The notes: generated by a model not told the origin, from the letters alone. A DNA stretch of 38,204 nucleotides from Microbacterium sp. 13-71-7 (GCF_002257455.1 NZ_NCKN01000005.1:1-38204), one strand, 5' to 3'. Counted from the first letter of the stretch, positions 7,703 through 18,011 are shown. Translations and numbers: made by a program.

Positions 7703-8107
7703 TCAGGCCATCGCGTCGCGGACGAGAGCGGTGTCGACGAACTGCTCGAAGCGCACGATCAGGCCGCCCCGCACCACGAAGTGGTGAGCCACCCGCACGT
7801 TCAGATCCTTGCCGGTCGCGTCGTTGCGGGCCGTGTAGCGGGCCAGTACGACGACGTTCTCGCCGTCGACGACGTAGCTGTCGTCGTGCGCGGTCCAGCC
7901 CGTCCAGTCCCGTCCCAGCACCTCCATCACATTCGCGGTGACGCCTTCGGGAGTGCGGTAGGTGCCGGCGAGCGGGAAGCCCGCCATCTCGGTCCACTCC
8001 ACGTCGGGGGCAAGGGTCGCCCGCAGGGCCGCGAGATCGCCCGCGGCCGACGCGAGGTACTGCCTGCGGACGACGTCCGCGGGTTCGGTCGACTCGTTCA
8101 GCCCCAT
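7703..8107 (-). CDS. SnoaL-like / NTF2-fold protein
   Basis: This is a 134-residue single-domain protein of the SnoaL/NTF2-like superfamily. Recognisable elements are VVRRQYLASAAGDLAALRATLAPDVEWTEM at the N-terminus, with the helix and Trp typical of the fold, and VAHHFVVRGGLIVRFEQFVD near the end. Such proteins act as polyketide cyclases, isomerases or ligand-binding proteins, and the sequence does not say which applies. The start ATG at 8107 is preceded by GGAGAG. The gene overlaps the end of the upstream metallo-beta-lactamase-fold gene by 10 bp, so the two are co-transcribed and may act on the same small molecule. Confidence 0.82.
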   Translation of the reverse strand: MGLNESTEPADVVRRQYLASAAGDLAALRATLAPDVEWTEMAGFPLAGTYRTPEGVTANVMEVLGRDWTGWTAHDDSYVVDGENVVVLARYTARNDATGKDLNVRVAHHFVVRGGLIVRFEQFVDTALVRDAMA

Positions 8108-8904
8108 GACATCTCTCCCTTCGCGACCTTGGTACCGAGCGACGCGGCGATCTGCAACCCGGCTTCGGGGTACTCGCCGAGCAGTGTCTGCTCGGCTGCC
8201 GCAGCGTCGACGGACGCGGCGATGACGTCCTCGAAGCGCTTCAGGTACGCGCGGGTGTACTCGATCGCGGTGCGGTCGGTCGGCGCATCCGCGACGCGGT
8301 GACCGGCGACGACGAAGGTCGGGTCCAGCGACTCGAATGCGTCGAGTGCACGGAGCCAGAGGCTGCGGGCCTCGGAGGTCCCGGTGTCGGCGGTCCACAC
8401 GTGCAGGCCTTCGAACAGCAGGATCCCGCCGAAGATCGCGCGCTGCGCGGCGTCGTAGACGAACCAGCGGCGATCGCCGAGGTCGTCGCCGGCGCTGCGC
8501 AGCTCGATGCTGCGATCGTCGATGGCGATCTCGCCGCCGTCGAACGCGGTCAGCTCGACGAGCCGGGTGGGCAGGTTCGCGCCCAGGTGCGCCCAGGCCT
8601 GCAGCTTGCCCTCGTAGCTGTGCCGGATGTGCTCGATCACGTCGCTCGGAGCGAGGAACCGGGCATCGGGGAACGCGTCGGCGATGACCTCGGCGCCGAA
8701 GTAGAAGTCGGGATCGCCGCCGGTCACGAGAACGGTGGTCAGCGTCTTGCCGGCGTCGAGGATCGCCGCGGTGATCCGGTGCCCATCGGCGCGAGTGAAC
8801 CCCGCGTCGACGAGTACCGCCTCGGTCTCTCCGGTGACGAGCACGCTCGTCTTGTGCAGGGACGACGCCGGTGCGTCCAGGACGGTGATGGTGAGCTCGG
8901 TCAT
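8098..8904 (-). CDS. Metallo-beta-lactamase-fold protein with altered metal motif
   Basis: This is a 268-residue protein with the MBL fold order: a first strand pair (TSVLVTGETEAVLVDAGF), the site normally reading HxHxDH at about residues 60-70, and a late VVAGHRV segment. The metal motif reads TGGDPDFYFG, so both histidines of the HxHxD core are replaced (by Gly and Phe). The two aspartates remain. It may bind metal differently or not at all. It is the promoter-proximal gene of a two-gene operon with the SnoaL-like gene and is transcribed divergently from an AraC-family regulator, the likely controller. The start ATG at 8904 has only a weak GA-rich ribosome site. Confidence 0.8.
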   Translation of the reverse strand: MTELTITVLDAPASSLHKTSVLVTGETEAVLVDAGFTRADGHRITAAILDAGKTLTTVLVTGGDPDFYFGAEVIADAFPDARFLAPSDVIEHIRHSYEGKLQAWAHLGANLPTRLVELTAFDGGEIAIDDRSIELRSAGDDLGDRRWFVYDAAQRAIFGGILLFEGLHVWTADTGTSEARSLWLRALDAFESLDPTFVVAGHRVADAPTDRTAIEYTRAYLKRFEDVIAASVDAAAAEQTLLGEYPEAGLQIAASLGTKVAKGEMSWG

Positions 8905-9056
8905 GTCGTTTCTCTGCGGAACTTTCTCTTCGAGTGGAGGACGGGTGACGGCGAATGTCTGGGACCTGTCACCTCTGTTGGTGTAAAACTATGCTCATGG
9001 CGGGCGGAGAACACGGTCCAACCGGGACAGAACGTGGTGAATTTCGGACATCAGGG

Positions 9057-9932
9057 GTGAGGCGGATCCCCTACAGCCCTGCGGATGCGCAGCGCTCGTC
9101 GATCGAGGTGACCACGATCGACCGGATCCGTACCCGTGCGGGACTTGCCGAGTTCGCCGCACTGCAACGACCCGATTTCGAGCTGCTGCTCGCGATCGAC
9201 CGAGGCGAAAGCGCGCACGAGGTCGATTTCGCCCGTTACGCGCTCTCCGCCGGCGACGTCCTCTGGGTGCATCTCGGGCAGGTGCAGCTCTGGGGGGACA
9301 TGCGTCGACTCGAAGGAGCCGTCGTGATGTTCGACCCCATCGCCCTCCCCCCGGAGACCGTCGCGCTGCTCCGATCCCTCGGCGGGTTCTCCCGGAACCA
9401 CTGGCCGGGCGCGGCGACCGGGGGCGGGGCGTTCGCCGTCCTGCTCGCAGGTCTCACCGCACTCGCGACGGAACCTCCTGGCGCCCCGGCGATCGCCCCA
9501 CGGGCGTCGACCCACGCCGCGCGGCACACGCTCGCAGCGGCGTTGCTCGCCCTCGCCGGCACGACCACGACTCGCGCCGTGCCGGAGGCGGAGCCGCCGG
9601 AGGCGTTTCACTGGTTCTTCGACGAGGTCGAGCGCAGCTTCGCGGAGCATCGCACGGCGGCCTGGTATGCGCGGCGCCTCGGCTATTCGGAGCGCACGCT
9701 CAACCGGCTCGCGCGGGCGCACGCGGGAACCAGCGCGAAGGGTCTCATCGACCGTCGCGTGATCCTCGAGGCGAAACGCCTCCTGGCGCATGAACAGATC
9801 GCGGTCGCCGCGATCGCCGCACGGCTCGGCTTCGACGATGCCGCGAACTTCTCGAAGTACTTCCGCCACCGCACCGGAACCACGCCAGGAGCGTTCCGGG
9901 GTGGCGAACGCGAAGAGACGCGCGGTCCCTGA
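9057..9932 (+). CDS. AraC family transcriptional regulator
   Basis: This is a 291-residue regulator if it starts at GTG 9057. The C-terminal double helix-turn-helix at about residues 205-285 is typical of AraC (WYARRLGYSERTLNRL... then IAARLGFDDAANFSKYFRHRTGTTPGAFR). The N-terminal half resembles an AraC cupin-type sensing domain (FELLLAIDRG...YALSAGDVLWVHLGQVQLW). The start is uncertain because the frame is open from ATG codons at 8955, 8991 and 8997. I prefer 9057: a -10-like TATGCT at 8990-8995 would place transcription start near 9002, and the divergent promoter of the MBL gene also needs room. The gene probably regulates the MBL/SnoaL pair. It is convergent with the SatD-like gene, 9 bp apart. 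Confidence 0.85.
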   Translation: MRRIPYSPADAQRSSIEVTTIDRIRTRAGLAEFAALQRPDFELLLAIDRGESAHEVDFARYALSAGDVLWVHLGQVQLWGDMRRLEGAVVMFDPIALPPETVALLRSLGGFSRNHWPGAATGGGAFAVLLAGLTALATEPPGAPAIAPRASTHAARHTLAAALLALAGTTTTRAVPEAEPPEAFHWFFDEVERSFAEHRTAAWYARRLGYSERTLNRLARAHAGTSAKGLIDRRVILEAKRLLAHEQIAVAAIAARLGFDDAANFSKYFRHRTGTTPGAFRGGEREETRGP

Positions 9933-9941
9933 GGTGGGCGC

Positions 9942-10574
9942 TCAGGCCAGGAGCAGCCGGAGTCCCTCGAGCACGGCGCCCGCCCCGGACGAGGCGAGCG
10001 CCTGCGAGACCGCGGGCTGGGTGACGCCCTCCGCGGCGGCGAGCTCGCGCTGCATGACACCCAGGTGGCGGCCGTAGGTGAGCCGCCGGGTGCGGGGGCT
10101 CATGTCGGTGATGAGCTGGTCGCGGGTCAGCAGCGCGATGTTGGCCTGGCGGGCGAGGAGGTGCGTCGCCTCGGGCTCGGCCTCGTGTGCGATCACCCAG
10201 GTGCGCGCGCCGGGCACGGTGCGGCGCTGGAGGGCGTGCGTGTGCTCGATCGCAGCCCGCGCGGCCCACCAGCCCGGCCCCTCGGGCAGTCCTCCCGCGG
10301 CGGTGGGGATCTCCTCGACGGGGCCGATGCCCACGCCGAACCGGCAGTCGATCCCCTCGGGCAGTGCGAGCCGCAGCAGGGTCAGCGCTGCGAGCGCGGT
10401 CTCGAGCGTGGGGTAGAGGCCCTGCTGCTCGTCTCCCACCGTGGGTCGGAGCGGGCTCGCGGCGAGAGGCCTGTCGGCTTCCACGCGCGCGATCGCGTCA
10501 TCGAGTGCGTGCTGGGCGTCCGAGCGGTCGTCGAGGCTGCGGGAGCCGACGATATCGAGGATCACGGCGATCAT
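9942..10574 (-). CDS. SatD family protein
   Basis: This is a 210-residue protein resembling the SatD family (VILDIVGSRSLDDR at the N-terminus, then GDEQQGLYPTLETALAALTLLRLALP and FGVGIGPVEEI). The C-terminus looks like a winged or Xre-like helix-turn-helix (YGRHLGVMQRELAAAEGVTQPAVSQAL, about residues 165-195). It may therefore bind DNA and sense a ligand through the N-terminal cyclase-like domain. SatD was described as part of a streptococcal acid-tolerance locus; its role in actinobacteria is unknown. The ATG at 10574 lies next to a large inverted repeat (10579-10616), which suggests autoregulation. No SatE-type membrane gene is adjacent. Confidence 0.75.
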   Translation of the reverse strand: MIAVILDIVGSRSLDDRSDAQHALDDAIARVEADRPLAASPLRPTVGDEQQGLYPTLETALAALTLLRLALPEGIDCRFGVGIGPVEEIPTAAGGLPEGPGWWAARAAIEHTHALQRRTVPGARTWVIAHEAEPEATHLLARQANIALLTRDQLITDMSPRTRRLTYGRHLGVMQRELAAAEGVTQPAVSQALASSGAGAVLEGLRLLLA

Positions 10575-10578
10575 GCGC

Positions 10579-10616
10579 AAAAGCTTATCACTGATTTTTG
10601 GTAAAGATAAGCTTTT
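10579..10616. promoter_or_regulatory. Inverted repeat over the satD-like promoter
   Basis: AAAAGCTTATC (10579-10589) and GATAAGCTTTT (10606-10616) are perfect 11-bp inverted arms separated by a 16-bp AT-rich spacer. The repeat ends 4 bp before the ATG at 10574. The AT-rich island stands out in about 70% GC DNA and must hold the promoter, so the palindrome probably binds a repressor, perhaps the SatD-like protein's own helix-turn-helix. Confidence 0.7.
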
Positions 10617-10637
10617 CGCTACTCTTTCGGATCCATT

Positions 10638-10663
10638 CGGGGAGGGCTGATGCGCCCTCCCCG
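10638..10663 (-). terminator. Stem-loop terminator after argG
   Basis: CGGGGAGGGC (10638-10647) and GCCCTCCCCG (10654-10663) form a perfect 10-bp stem with a 6-nt loop directly after the argG stop codon at 10665. There is no U-run. Confidence 0.65.
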
Positions 10664-10664
10664 C

Positions 10665-13161
<2,497 letters not shown>

Positions 13162-13442
13162 CTCGACCTTCGAGAAGGTCTGGGAGCGGAGGAACGGCGC
13201 ATAGACAGCCAGTATGTCGGGTGCCCCTCGCCGCTCGCCAGCGATGAGGCGGGCGACCCGCAGCTCGCCGAGCTCACCGTGGCTCTCTCCGTGTCGGCCC
13301 TTCTCGCCGCTGCAGCCCTGGTCGCGCAGGAATTGACCGGTTGTGCGTCAGTTTCTCCGCAGGGATCGGCCCGTGCCCGGTCACATGTCACGGTTCTGTG
13401 CGGGACGAGGCGACCGTGCCCGTCAGCAAAGGGGAGACAGGA

Positions 13443-14099
13443 ATGACGAGCGACGAAAGATACCCGGCCAGAGCAGACGCGATGGGCAGGAGCGTGAGGG
13501 GCCCCTCGCGCATCAGCCGCCGGACCCTGGTCAAGGGTGCCGCGTGGAGCGTTCCGGTGATCGCGGCGGCGGTGAGCGCTCCGCTCGCGGCGGCGTCGGT
13601 CGCCGCGTGCCCTGACATCACGTCACCGGCGGTCTGGGGGCCGTTCGAGGTCGCTTCCGGCACGCCCGGCGGGCGCCAGGAGGACATCCTTGCGCCGAAC
13701 TTCTTCGAGTTCTGGAGCGAGAACGGCGATACCGCCACCACGGTGGCCGTGATCAGGAAGCGCACCACCATCGCGGTCCAGGCCGGCAAGACGTACACGT
13801 TCACGTTCCGGGCCGACATGAACTACGGGAAGTGGGACATCACGCAGGCCGTGCCGTCCGCGATCGCTCTGGTCGTCGGCGGGGCGCAGGTCTGGCAGGC
13901 GCAGAGCCGGACGGGAGTCCTGCCGGTGTGGCCGGGCGGGAGCGCGCCGCACAACTACGGCACCTACACGGCGACGTTCACGGCGACGACGACCGGAACC
14001 ATCCCCGTCGACATCAACTTCGCGATGGGGACGAAACCGAACCCGGCTCTGGCGAACGACGACATCCGGATCAGCACGCCCGTCATCACGTGCTTCTGA
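13443..14099 (+). CDS. Tat-exported protein of unknown function, possible lipoprotein
   Basis: This is a 218-residue protein with a twin-arginine signal: SRRTLVKGAAW with the Arg pair at 26-27, a hydrophobic stretch (about 33-52) and VAAC at 53-56. The last could be a lipobox with Cys56 as the lipidated residue, or part of an ordinary Ala-X-Ala cleavage site. The mature part looks beta-rich (KTYTFTFRADMNYGKWDI, GTYTATFTATTTGTIPVDINFAM) and resembles surface beta-sandwich proteins, but I do not recognise a family. The ATG at 13443 has AAGGGGAG 6 nt upstream. Export of a folded protein by the Tat system is inferred. It is convergent with the Pr6Pr gene, with a hairpin between them. Confidence 0.8.
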   Translation: MTSDERYPARADAMGRSVRGPSRISRRTLVKGAAWSVPVIAAAVSAPLAAASVAACPDITSPAVWGPFEVASGTPGGRQEDILAPNFFEFWSENGDTATTVAVIRKRTTIAVQAGKTYTFTFRADMNYGKWDITQAVPSAIALVVGGAQVWQAQSRTGVLPVWPGGSAPHNYGTYTATFTATTTGTIPVDINFAMGTKPNPALANDDIRISTPVITCF

Positions 14100-14109
14100 C
14101 GCGGTCTGA

Positions 14110-14141
14110 GCGGCGTGGGTCGGCTATCCGGCCCGCGCCGC
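14110..14141. terminator. Convergent stem-loop terminator
   Basis: GCGGCGTGGGTCGG (14110-14123) pairs with CCGGCCCGCGCCGC (14128-14141) with two G.U pairs and a 4-nt loop. It lies between two convergent genes, 10 bp after one stop codon and 4 bp from the other. Confidence 0.65.
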
Positions 14142-14145
14142 TTCG

Positions 14146-14904
14146 TCAGTTCCCGCGCTTGCGGGAGACCCAGATCACCCCGGCGCCCACCACGAGGATC
14201 GCGACGGCGATCCCGACGATGTAGCCGGCGACGCCGAGGTACTCGCCGGGGACGAGCCGGGGGTCCAGGAACGGGTAGGGGTACCACCCGGTCTCGCCCG
14301 TGCGGGGGCTGATCACGAGGTCCGCGCGGATCAGCGTGTACACGGCCCACACGATGGGGAAGGCCGCGACGACGCCGAGCACACCCCAGCCGAGGCAGCG
14401 CCGACGAGGGGCGAGCAGCACATCGGCGAGCAGGATGAGCGGCCCGACGACGTGCATCATCTCGTTCGCCCACGCGACCGTGGATCCCTGCGGCAGCTCG
14501 ATGCCGCGCAGCAGCGTGTTGTAGACGATGCCGGTCACGATCATGTAGGTCGACGTGCAGGCGAGCAGGATCGCCAGCCAGCGCGGCTCGACGGCGTCGG
14601 CCCCCGGTCCCGTCGACGAGGCGGTGACGCGGAGGCCCCAGATCGCGGCGAGGATCAGCGCCACCGCCGACAGCACGTTCGACTCGATCGTGAAGAAGCT
14701 GAGGAAGTTGGCCACGACCGTCGGCACGTGCGAGCCGTACGGGGTGGTCGCCTGCAGTGCGATGCCGAGGGTCACGACGAGCTGGTTCACGACCGCGGCG
14801 AGGATCGCGATCGCCCCGACCAGACGCACGATCGACCACGTCCTCGTGCCGATCGCGAAACGGGCGGGGCGGGTCAGGGTCTGCTCCGGCAGAGGCGTGT
14901 GCAT
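14146..14904 (-). CDS. Pr6Pr family membrane protein
   Basis: This is a 252-residue integral membrane protein of the Pr6Pr type (FAR-17a/AIG1-like). It has about six transmembrane helices, with NFLSFFTIESNVLSAVALILAA (second helix) and WANEMMHVVGPLILLADVLLAP (fourth helix) as recognisable family segments. GETGWYPYPFLDP is the characteristic loop before the last helix. Its biochemical role is not established. The ATG at 14904 has a GAGGA directly adjacent, too close for normal use. A -10-like TATCTT (minus strand, 14916-14911) ends 6 nt before it and suggests a leaderless mRNA. It is divergent from the peptide/ABC/M50 cluster. Confidence 0.85.
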   Translation of the reverse strand: MHTPLPEQTLTRPARFAIGTRTWSIVRLVGAIAILAAVVNQLVVTLGIALQATTPYGSHVPTVVANFLSFFTIESNVLSAVALILAAIWGLRVTASSTGPGADAVEPRWLAILLACTSTYMIVTGIVYNTLLRGIELPQGSTVAWANEMMHVVGPLILLADVLLAPRRRCLGWGVLGVVAAFPIVWAVYTLIRADLVISPRTGETGWYPYPFLDPRLVPGEYLGVAGYIVGIAVAILVVGAGVIWVSRKRGN

Positions 14905-15089
14905 TCCTCGAAGATATCGGCGCGCCCGCCCGAGCAGAAGGCCGTGCGCAGACGGTCGGCGGATCCGCCCGAGAACCAGAGGGCCGCCGTGCGTGGATGG
15001 TGGTCGCGCCGGACGTGGGCGAACGGGAGCCAGGTCGAGACGAAAGGCAGACGCGCCCGCGTCGCGCCCGTTCCTAGCATCGGAGCACT

Positions 15090-15115
15090 CCCGGATCGGA
15101 TCCGACCGATCCGGG
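15090..15115. promoter_or_regulatory. Palindromic operator-like site before the peptide/ABC/M50 operon
   Basis: CCCGGATCGG (15090-15099) and CCGATCCGGG (15106-15115) are perfect 10-bp inverted arms with a 6-bp spacer, ending 30 bp before the start of the small peptide gene. A -10-like TAGCAT lies at 15075-15080, so the site would sit at or just after the transcription start. A protein-binding role (perhaps for the LuxR-type regulator at 18794) is my inference; an RNA hairpin in the leader is the alternative. The rest of the 14905-15145 gap holds nothing else recognisable. Confidence 0.6.
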
Positions 15116-15145
15116 GTCAGAGCACGTACGAGAGAAGGAGGCCGC

Positions 15146-15406
15146 ATGTCTTTGACAGCCGCGACCGTGTCGATGCAGAACAACCTGGCCAGCGCGATCG
15201 AGAGGGGGCGGGAGCGGATCGGCGCTTCGCTGACGGTCCGTCAGGACGGCTTCTGGTGGATCATCGTGATCGCGATCGCCGTGGTGATCGCCCTCGGGCT
15301 CTTCACGGCCTGGTTCATCTACTGCCGGAGCCAGGGCGGATGGCCGGCCGTGGACATGCCCGCGTGGCAGAAGGGCGGCACCTGGAAGATGTACTGCCAC
15401 TCCTAG
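15146..15406 (+). CDS. Small membrane-anchored peptide, candidate secreted-peptide precursor
   Basis: This is an 86-residue protein. Residues 1-35 are polar with several basic residues (ERGRERI, VRQDG). One strongly hydrophobic helix spans 36-59. The last 27 residues are CRSQGGWPAVDMPAWQK... to MYCHS, with Cys60 and Cys84, Gly-Gly at 64-65 and 77-78, and Trp at 66, 74 and 80. Basic residues before the helix predict an N-in, C-out topology, placing the Cys-flanked tail outside the cell. The ATG has a strong AAGGAGG 6 nt upstream, which implies high expression. It is the first gene of an operon with an ABC transporter and an M50 protease, which cut within membrane helices. I infer a precursor of a released Cys-bridged peptide (bacteriocin or pheromone). 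I recognise no family, and a transporter accessory subunit is the main alternative. Confidence 0.75.
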   Translation: MSLTAATVSMQNNLASAIERGRERIGASLTVRQDGFWWIIVIAIAVVIALGLFTAWFIYCRSQGGWPAVDMPAWQKGGTWKMYCHS

Positions 15407-15420
15407 GTCGACGGGTGCGG

Positions 15421-16188
15421 ATGATGGGGATGGCGGTGCTGAGCGCGCAGGCGCTCACCAAGAGCTACGGGGCGAAGACGGTGCTCCACGACGTCTCGCT
15501 CACGCTGCCGGCGGGGCGCATCCACGGTGTGCTCGGCCCGAACGGCTCCGGCAAGACCACCGCCCTCCACATCGTCGCCGGCCTCGTGGCGCCCAGCCGG
15601 GGAGGCGTCCGCATCGCCGGGGTCGACGTCGGAGACAAGAGGAGCCGGCGTGAACTGGGGTTCGCGCCCGACGACCTCCCGCTCCCCGGCGTGCTGACCG
15701 GGCGCGAGTACCTCCGCTTCCACGATGCGCTGCGCGGCAGGGACGATGAGGCACGCGCACTCGCGCTCGCCGAGGCGCTGGGGATCGACGCCGATCTCCC
15801 CTCCGCGGTCGCGGAGTACTCCCATGGGATGCAGCGCAAGCTGCAGCTCATCGCGGCCGTCATGCACGAGCCGTCCCTGCTCCTGCTCGACGAGCCGTTC
15901 CGCGGTCTCGATCCCGACGCGGCCGCAGCGGTGCGGCGCCTCCTCCTCGCCTACGCGCGAGGAGGACGCGCCGTGCTCGTCGCCACGCACGACATGATCC
16001 GCGCGGAACGCGACTGCGACGAGGTCACCGTCATCGACCGCGGTCGGGTCGTCGCGACCGGATCGCCCGCCCGCCTGATCGCGGCCGCGCCCGACTGCCG
16101 GTCGCTCGAGGACCTCTTCCTGCACGTCACCGGCCGTCGGGACGACGCCGAACGGCGGGCCGAGCGGATCGCCTCGATCTTCACCTGA
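15421..16188 (+). CDS. ABC transporter ATP-binding protein
   Basis: This is a 255-residue ABC ATPase with intact motifs: Walker A GPNGSGKTTA (about 40-49), a signature region YSHGMQRKLQL (LSGGQ-like, as in ABC-2 exporters), Walker B LLLLDEPFRGLD, and the H-loop ATHD. It powers export through a separate permease, most likely the protein encoded at 16518-18011. It begins 14 bp after the small peptide gene. Three ATG codons (15421, 15424, 15430) are possible starts, and no strong ribosome site distinguishes them. The C-terminal SLEDLFLHVTGRR resembles ATPases of antibiotic or bacteriocin exporters. It probably exports the peptide or provides immunity to it. Confidence 0.92.
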   Translation: MMGMAVLSAQALTKSYGAKTVLHDVSLTLPAGRIHGVLGPNGSGKTTALHIVAGLVAPSRGGVRIAGVDVGDKRSRRELGFAPDDLPLPGVLTGREYLRFHDALRGRDDEARALALAEALGIDADLPSAVAEYSHGMQRKLQLIAAVMHEPSLLLLDEPFRGLDPDAAAAVRRLLLAYARGGRAVLVATHDMIRAERDCDEVTVIDRGRVVATGSPARLIAAAPDCRSLEDLFLHVTGRRDDAERRAERIASIFT

Positions 16189-16213
16189 CATCCACTTCGA
16201 ACGAGAGGGCCCC

Positions 16214-16507
16214 ATGACCACGGGCATCAGATTCCTCCTGCACTGCCTCGCCGGCGGCACCATCGGCGTGTGCACCGTCTTCTTCGCGCTCGTCGGAGCG
16301 CTGGTGATGGCGTTCTTCACCCACCGCGACGTCGTGATCCCCGGGATCATCCGGATCTGGCGGTCGACGGAGAACGGCGCCGTGGCTCTGAACTTCGTCC
16401 CGGACGCCGTCGGGATGATCGTCGCGGGCGGCGCCATCGCGGTCGCGTACGTCGTCGTGCGGATGCTCCTCGGACGCCGCACGCGTCGGGCGCGCACCGC
16501 CGAATGA
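16214..16507 (+). CDS. Small two-helix membrane protein
   Basis: This is a 97-residue protein with two transmembrane helices (about 6-35 and 63-85), a loop between them (THRDVVIPGIIRIWRSTENGAVALNFVPDAV) and a basic Arg-rich C-terminus. I do not recognise a family. The start ATG has GAGAGG 6-10 nt upstream. It lies 25 bp after the ABC ATPase and 10 bp before the permease, so it belongs to the same transcript. Small two-helix proteins in this position are often immunity proteins or transporter accessory subunits; that is inference from context only. Confidence 0.75.
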   Translation: MTTGIRFLLHCLAGGTIGVCTVFFALVGALVMAFFTHRDVVIPGIIRIWRSTENGAVALNFVPDAVGMIVAGGAIAVAYVVVRMLLGRRTRRARTAE

Positions 16508-16517
16508 AGGCGGCCGG

Positions 16518-18011
16518 ATGAGCGGCCTCCGCCGCGTCGGCGCGGTCGGCGCGGCCTCACTGGTGCTGTGGACGAGGGAGGTCGCGCGACTGCTCGGCAC
16601 CACGACCCGCGCGGTGCGGATCGGTGCGTCGCTCGGCGGCGTCCTCGCCGCCCTGTTCGGGCTCTCGCTCGCCCTCGTGGCGGGGCAGCAGCTGACCGCC
16701 GAGGTGCCGGCGGAGCTCCGGTCCTCCCTGGTGCGCACGTCCTTCGCCGCGGCCGCGCTGACCGCGGGACTCGTGGCCGTGGTGCTGTGCGTCTCGGCGC
16801 CCGCCCGCACGGCGCTGCAGAACCTCCTGGATCTGCTTCCCGTGAGCCGCGCGGAGGCCAGGATCGGCCAGCTCGTGCCGGTGCTCGCCGCCGGACTGCT
16901 GTACAGCGCCGCCCTCACCAGCACCTCGGTCGTGGTGGTCGTGCGCACCGGTTCCGGCCCCGGCGGGATCGCGCTCGGGCTCGTCGCCTACGCCCTCCTG
17001 CTGCTGGTCGCGCTCGTGGTGACGGTCGGCCTCTTCTCGCTGCTGCAGACGGCAGGCCGCTCATGGGTGCGGCTGCCCGCGCCGTACGCCGCGACGTTCG
17101 CGGGCGCGGTCGCGATCGCCGCGGTGCTCGCCGCGACCGCGCCGGACATCCTCGCGCCACCCTCGATCCTCGCCGCAGGGTGGTCGCCGGCCGAGCTCCT
17201 TCCCTCGCGGATCTTCGCCCGCGCGGCGGTCTCCTTCGAACCCGGCGCCGCGGCTGCGGCCGCCGTCTGGATGCTGCTCGCGGCACTCGTGCTCTGGGCC
17301 GGCTCCCGTCAGCGCGGCCCCGAGAGGACACGCACCGGCGCGTCCGTGCTGCGCGGATCCCGCCCGCTCGCGAGGAACGCCTGGTGCGGCCGGCTGTGGG
17401 TCGAGCTCCTCGTCGCCGTCCGGAATCCGCAGTTCCTCACCACGGCCCTGCTGCTCCCGCTGGGCGTGGCCGCGCTCGCCGCCCTCCGGCAGGTCCCCGC
17501 GGCCATGCTGATCGTGCCCGCGCTGGCCGGCGCTCTCCCGGTGCTGCCCTTCGTGCTGGCCGTGCAGTCGGTGGGGCGGACCATGGCGGTGCACTGGGTT
17601 CCGGCCCTCGCCGCAGGGGCAGGGGCGCCCTGGCGGTGGCCGAAGGCGCTCGCCGCGGCGACCGCGGGCGCCGGACTCGCCGTGCCGGTGCTGATCGCGA
17701 TCCTCGCGACCGGGCTGATCCCGGTCGCCCAGCTGCCCGACGTCCTGCTGCGCTGCCTGCTGGGACTCGTCACCGCGCTGCTCTGCGGGGCCGTCGTGCC
17801 CTACAGCGAGGATCAGCCGCTCTCGGCCACGGTGGGCGGATTCCTGCTCGCGCTGCTCTACATGTCCTCGACGCTCGCGATCGGCTGGGCCGGCATGAAC
17901 GCCGCGCCCGGGACCGATCGGCTGCTGATCGTGGCGGTCGCGATCGTGTTCGCCGGGTTGTTCGCCGTGATCGCCGGCCGACATGCGTCCCGCGAGCCCG
18001 ATCGTGCATAG
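16518..18011 (+). CDS. Multi-spanning ABC-type permease
   Basis: This is a 497-residue protein with about twelve hydrophobic segments in two similar halves separated by a hydrophilic stretch (SRQRGPERTRTGASVLRGSRPLARNAWCGRLWVELLVAVRNPQF, about 265-308). No soluble domain of note is present. This size and layout match ABC-2-type exporter permeases found beside lantibiotic or bacteriocin ATPases, but I cannot name a subfamily. It follows the two-helix protein by 10 bp and overlaps the M50 protease gene by 29 bp, which indicates translational coupling. It is most likely the membrane partner of the ATPase at 15421-16188. Confidence 0.82.
   Translation: MSGLRRVGAVGAASLVLWTREVARLLGTTTRAVRIGASLGGVLAALFGLSLALVAGQQLTAEVPAELRSSLVRTSFAAAALTAGLVAVVLCVSAPARTALQNLLDLLPVSRAEARIGQLVPVLAAGLLYSAALTSTSVVVVVRTGSGPGGIALGLVAYALLLLVALVVTVGLFSLLQTAGRSWVRLPAPYAATFAGAVAIAAVLAATAPDILAPPSILAAGWSPAELLPSRIFARAAVSFEPGAAAAAAVWMLLAALVLWAGSRQRGPERTRTGASVLRGSRPLARNAWCGRLWVELLVAVRNPQFLTTALLLPLGVAALAALRQVPAAMLIVPALAGALPVLPFVLAVQSVGRTMAVHWVPALAAGAGAPWRWPKALAAATAGAGLAVPVLIAILATGLIPVAQLPDVLLRCLLGLVTALLCGAVVPYSEDQPLSATVGGFLLALLYMSSTLAIGWAGMNAAPGTDRLLIVAVAIVFAGLFAVIAGRHASREPDRA

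Noticed and set aside
13215..13442. Small membrane protein gene in the gap before the Tat-exported gene
   Set aside because: A hydrophobic stretch exists in one plus-strand frame, but it has no ribosome site or suitable start and runs into the start of the next gene.
15146..15406. Lanthipeptide or lasso precursor
   Set aside because: There is no LanM, LanB/C, lasso cyclase or B-protein gene nearby, and the peptide has a central membrane helix in place of a soluble leader.
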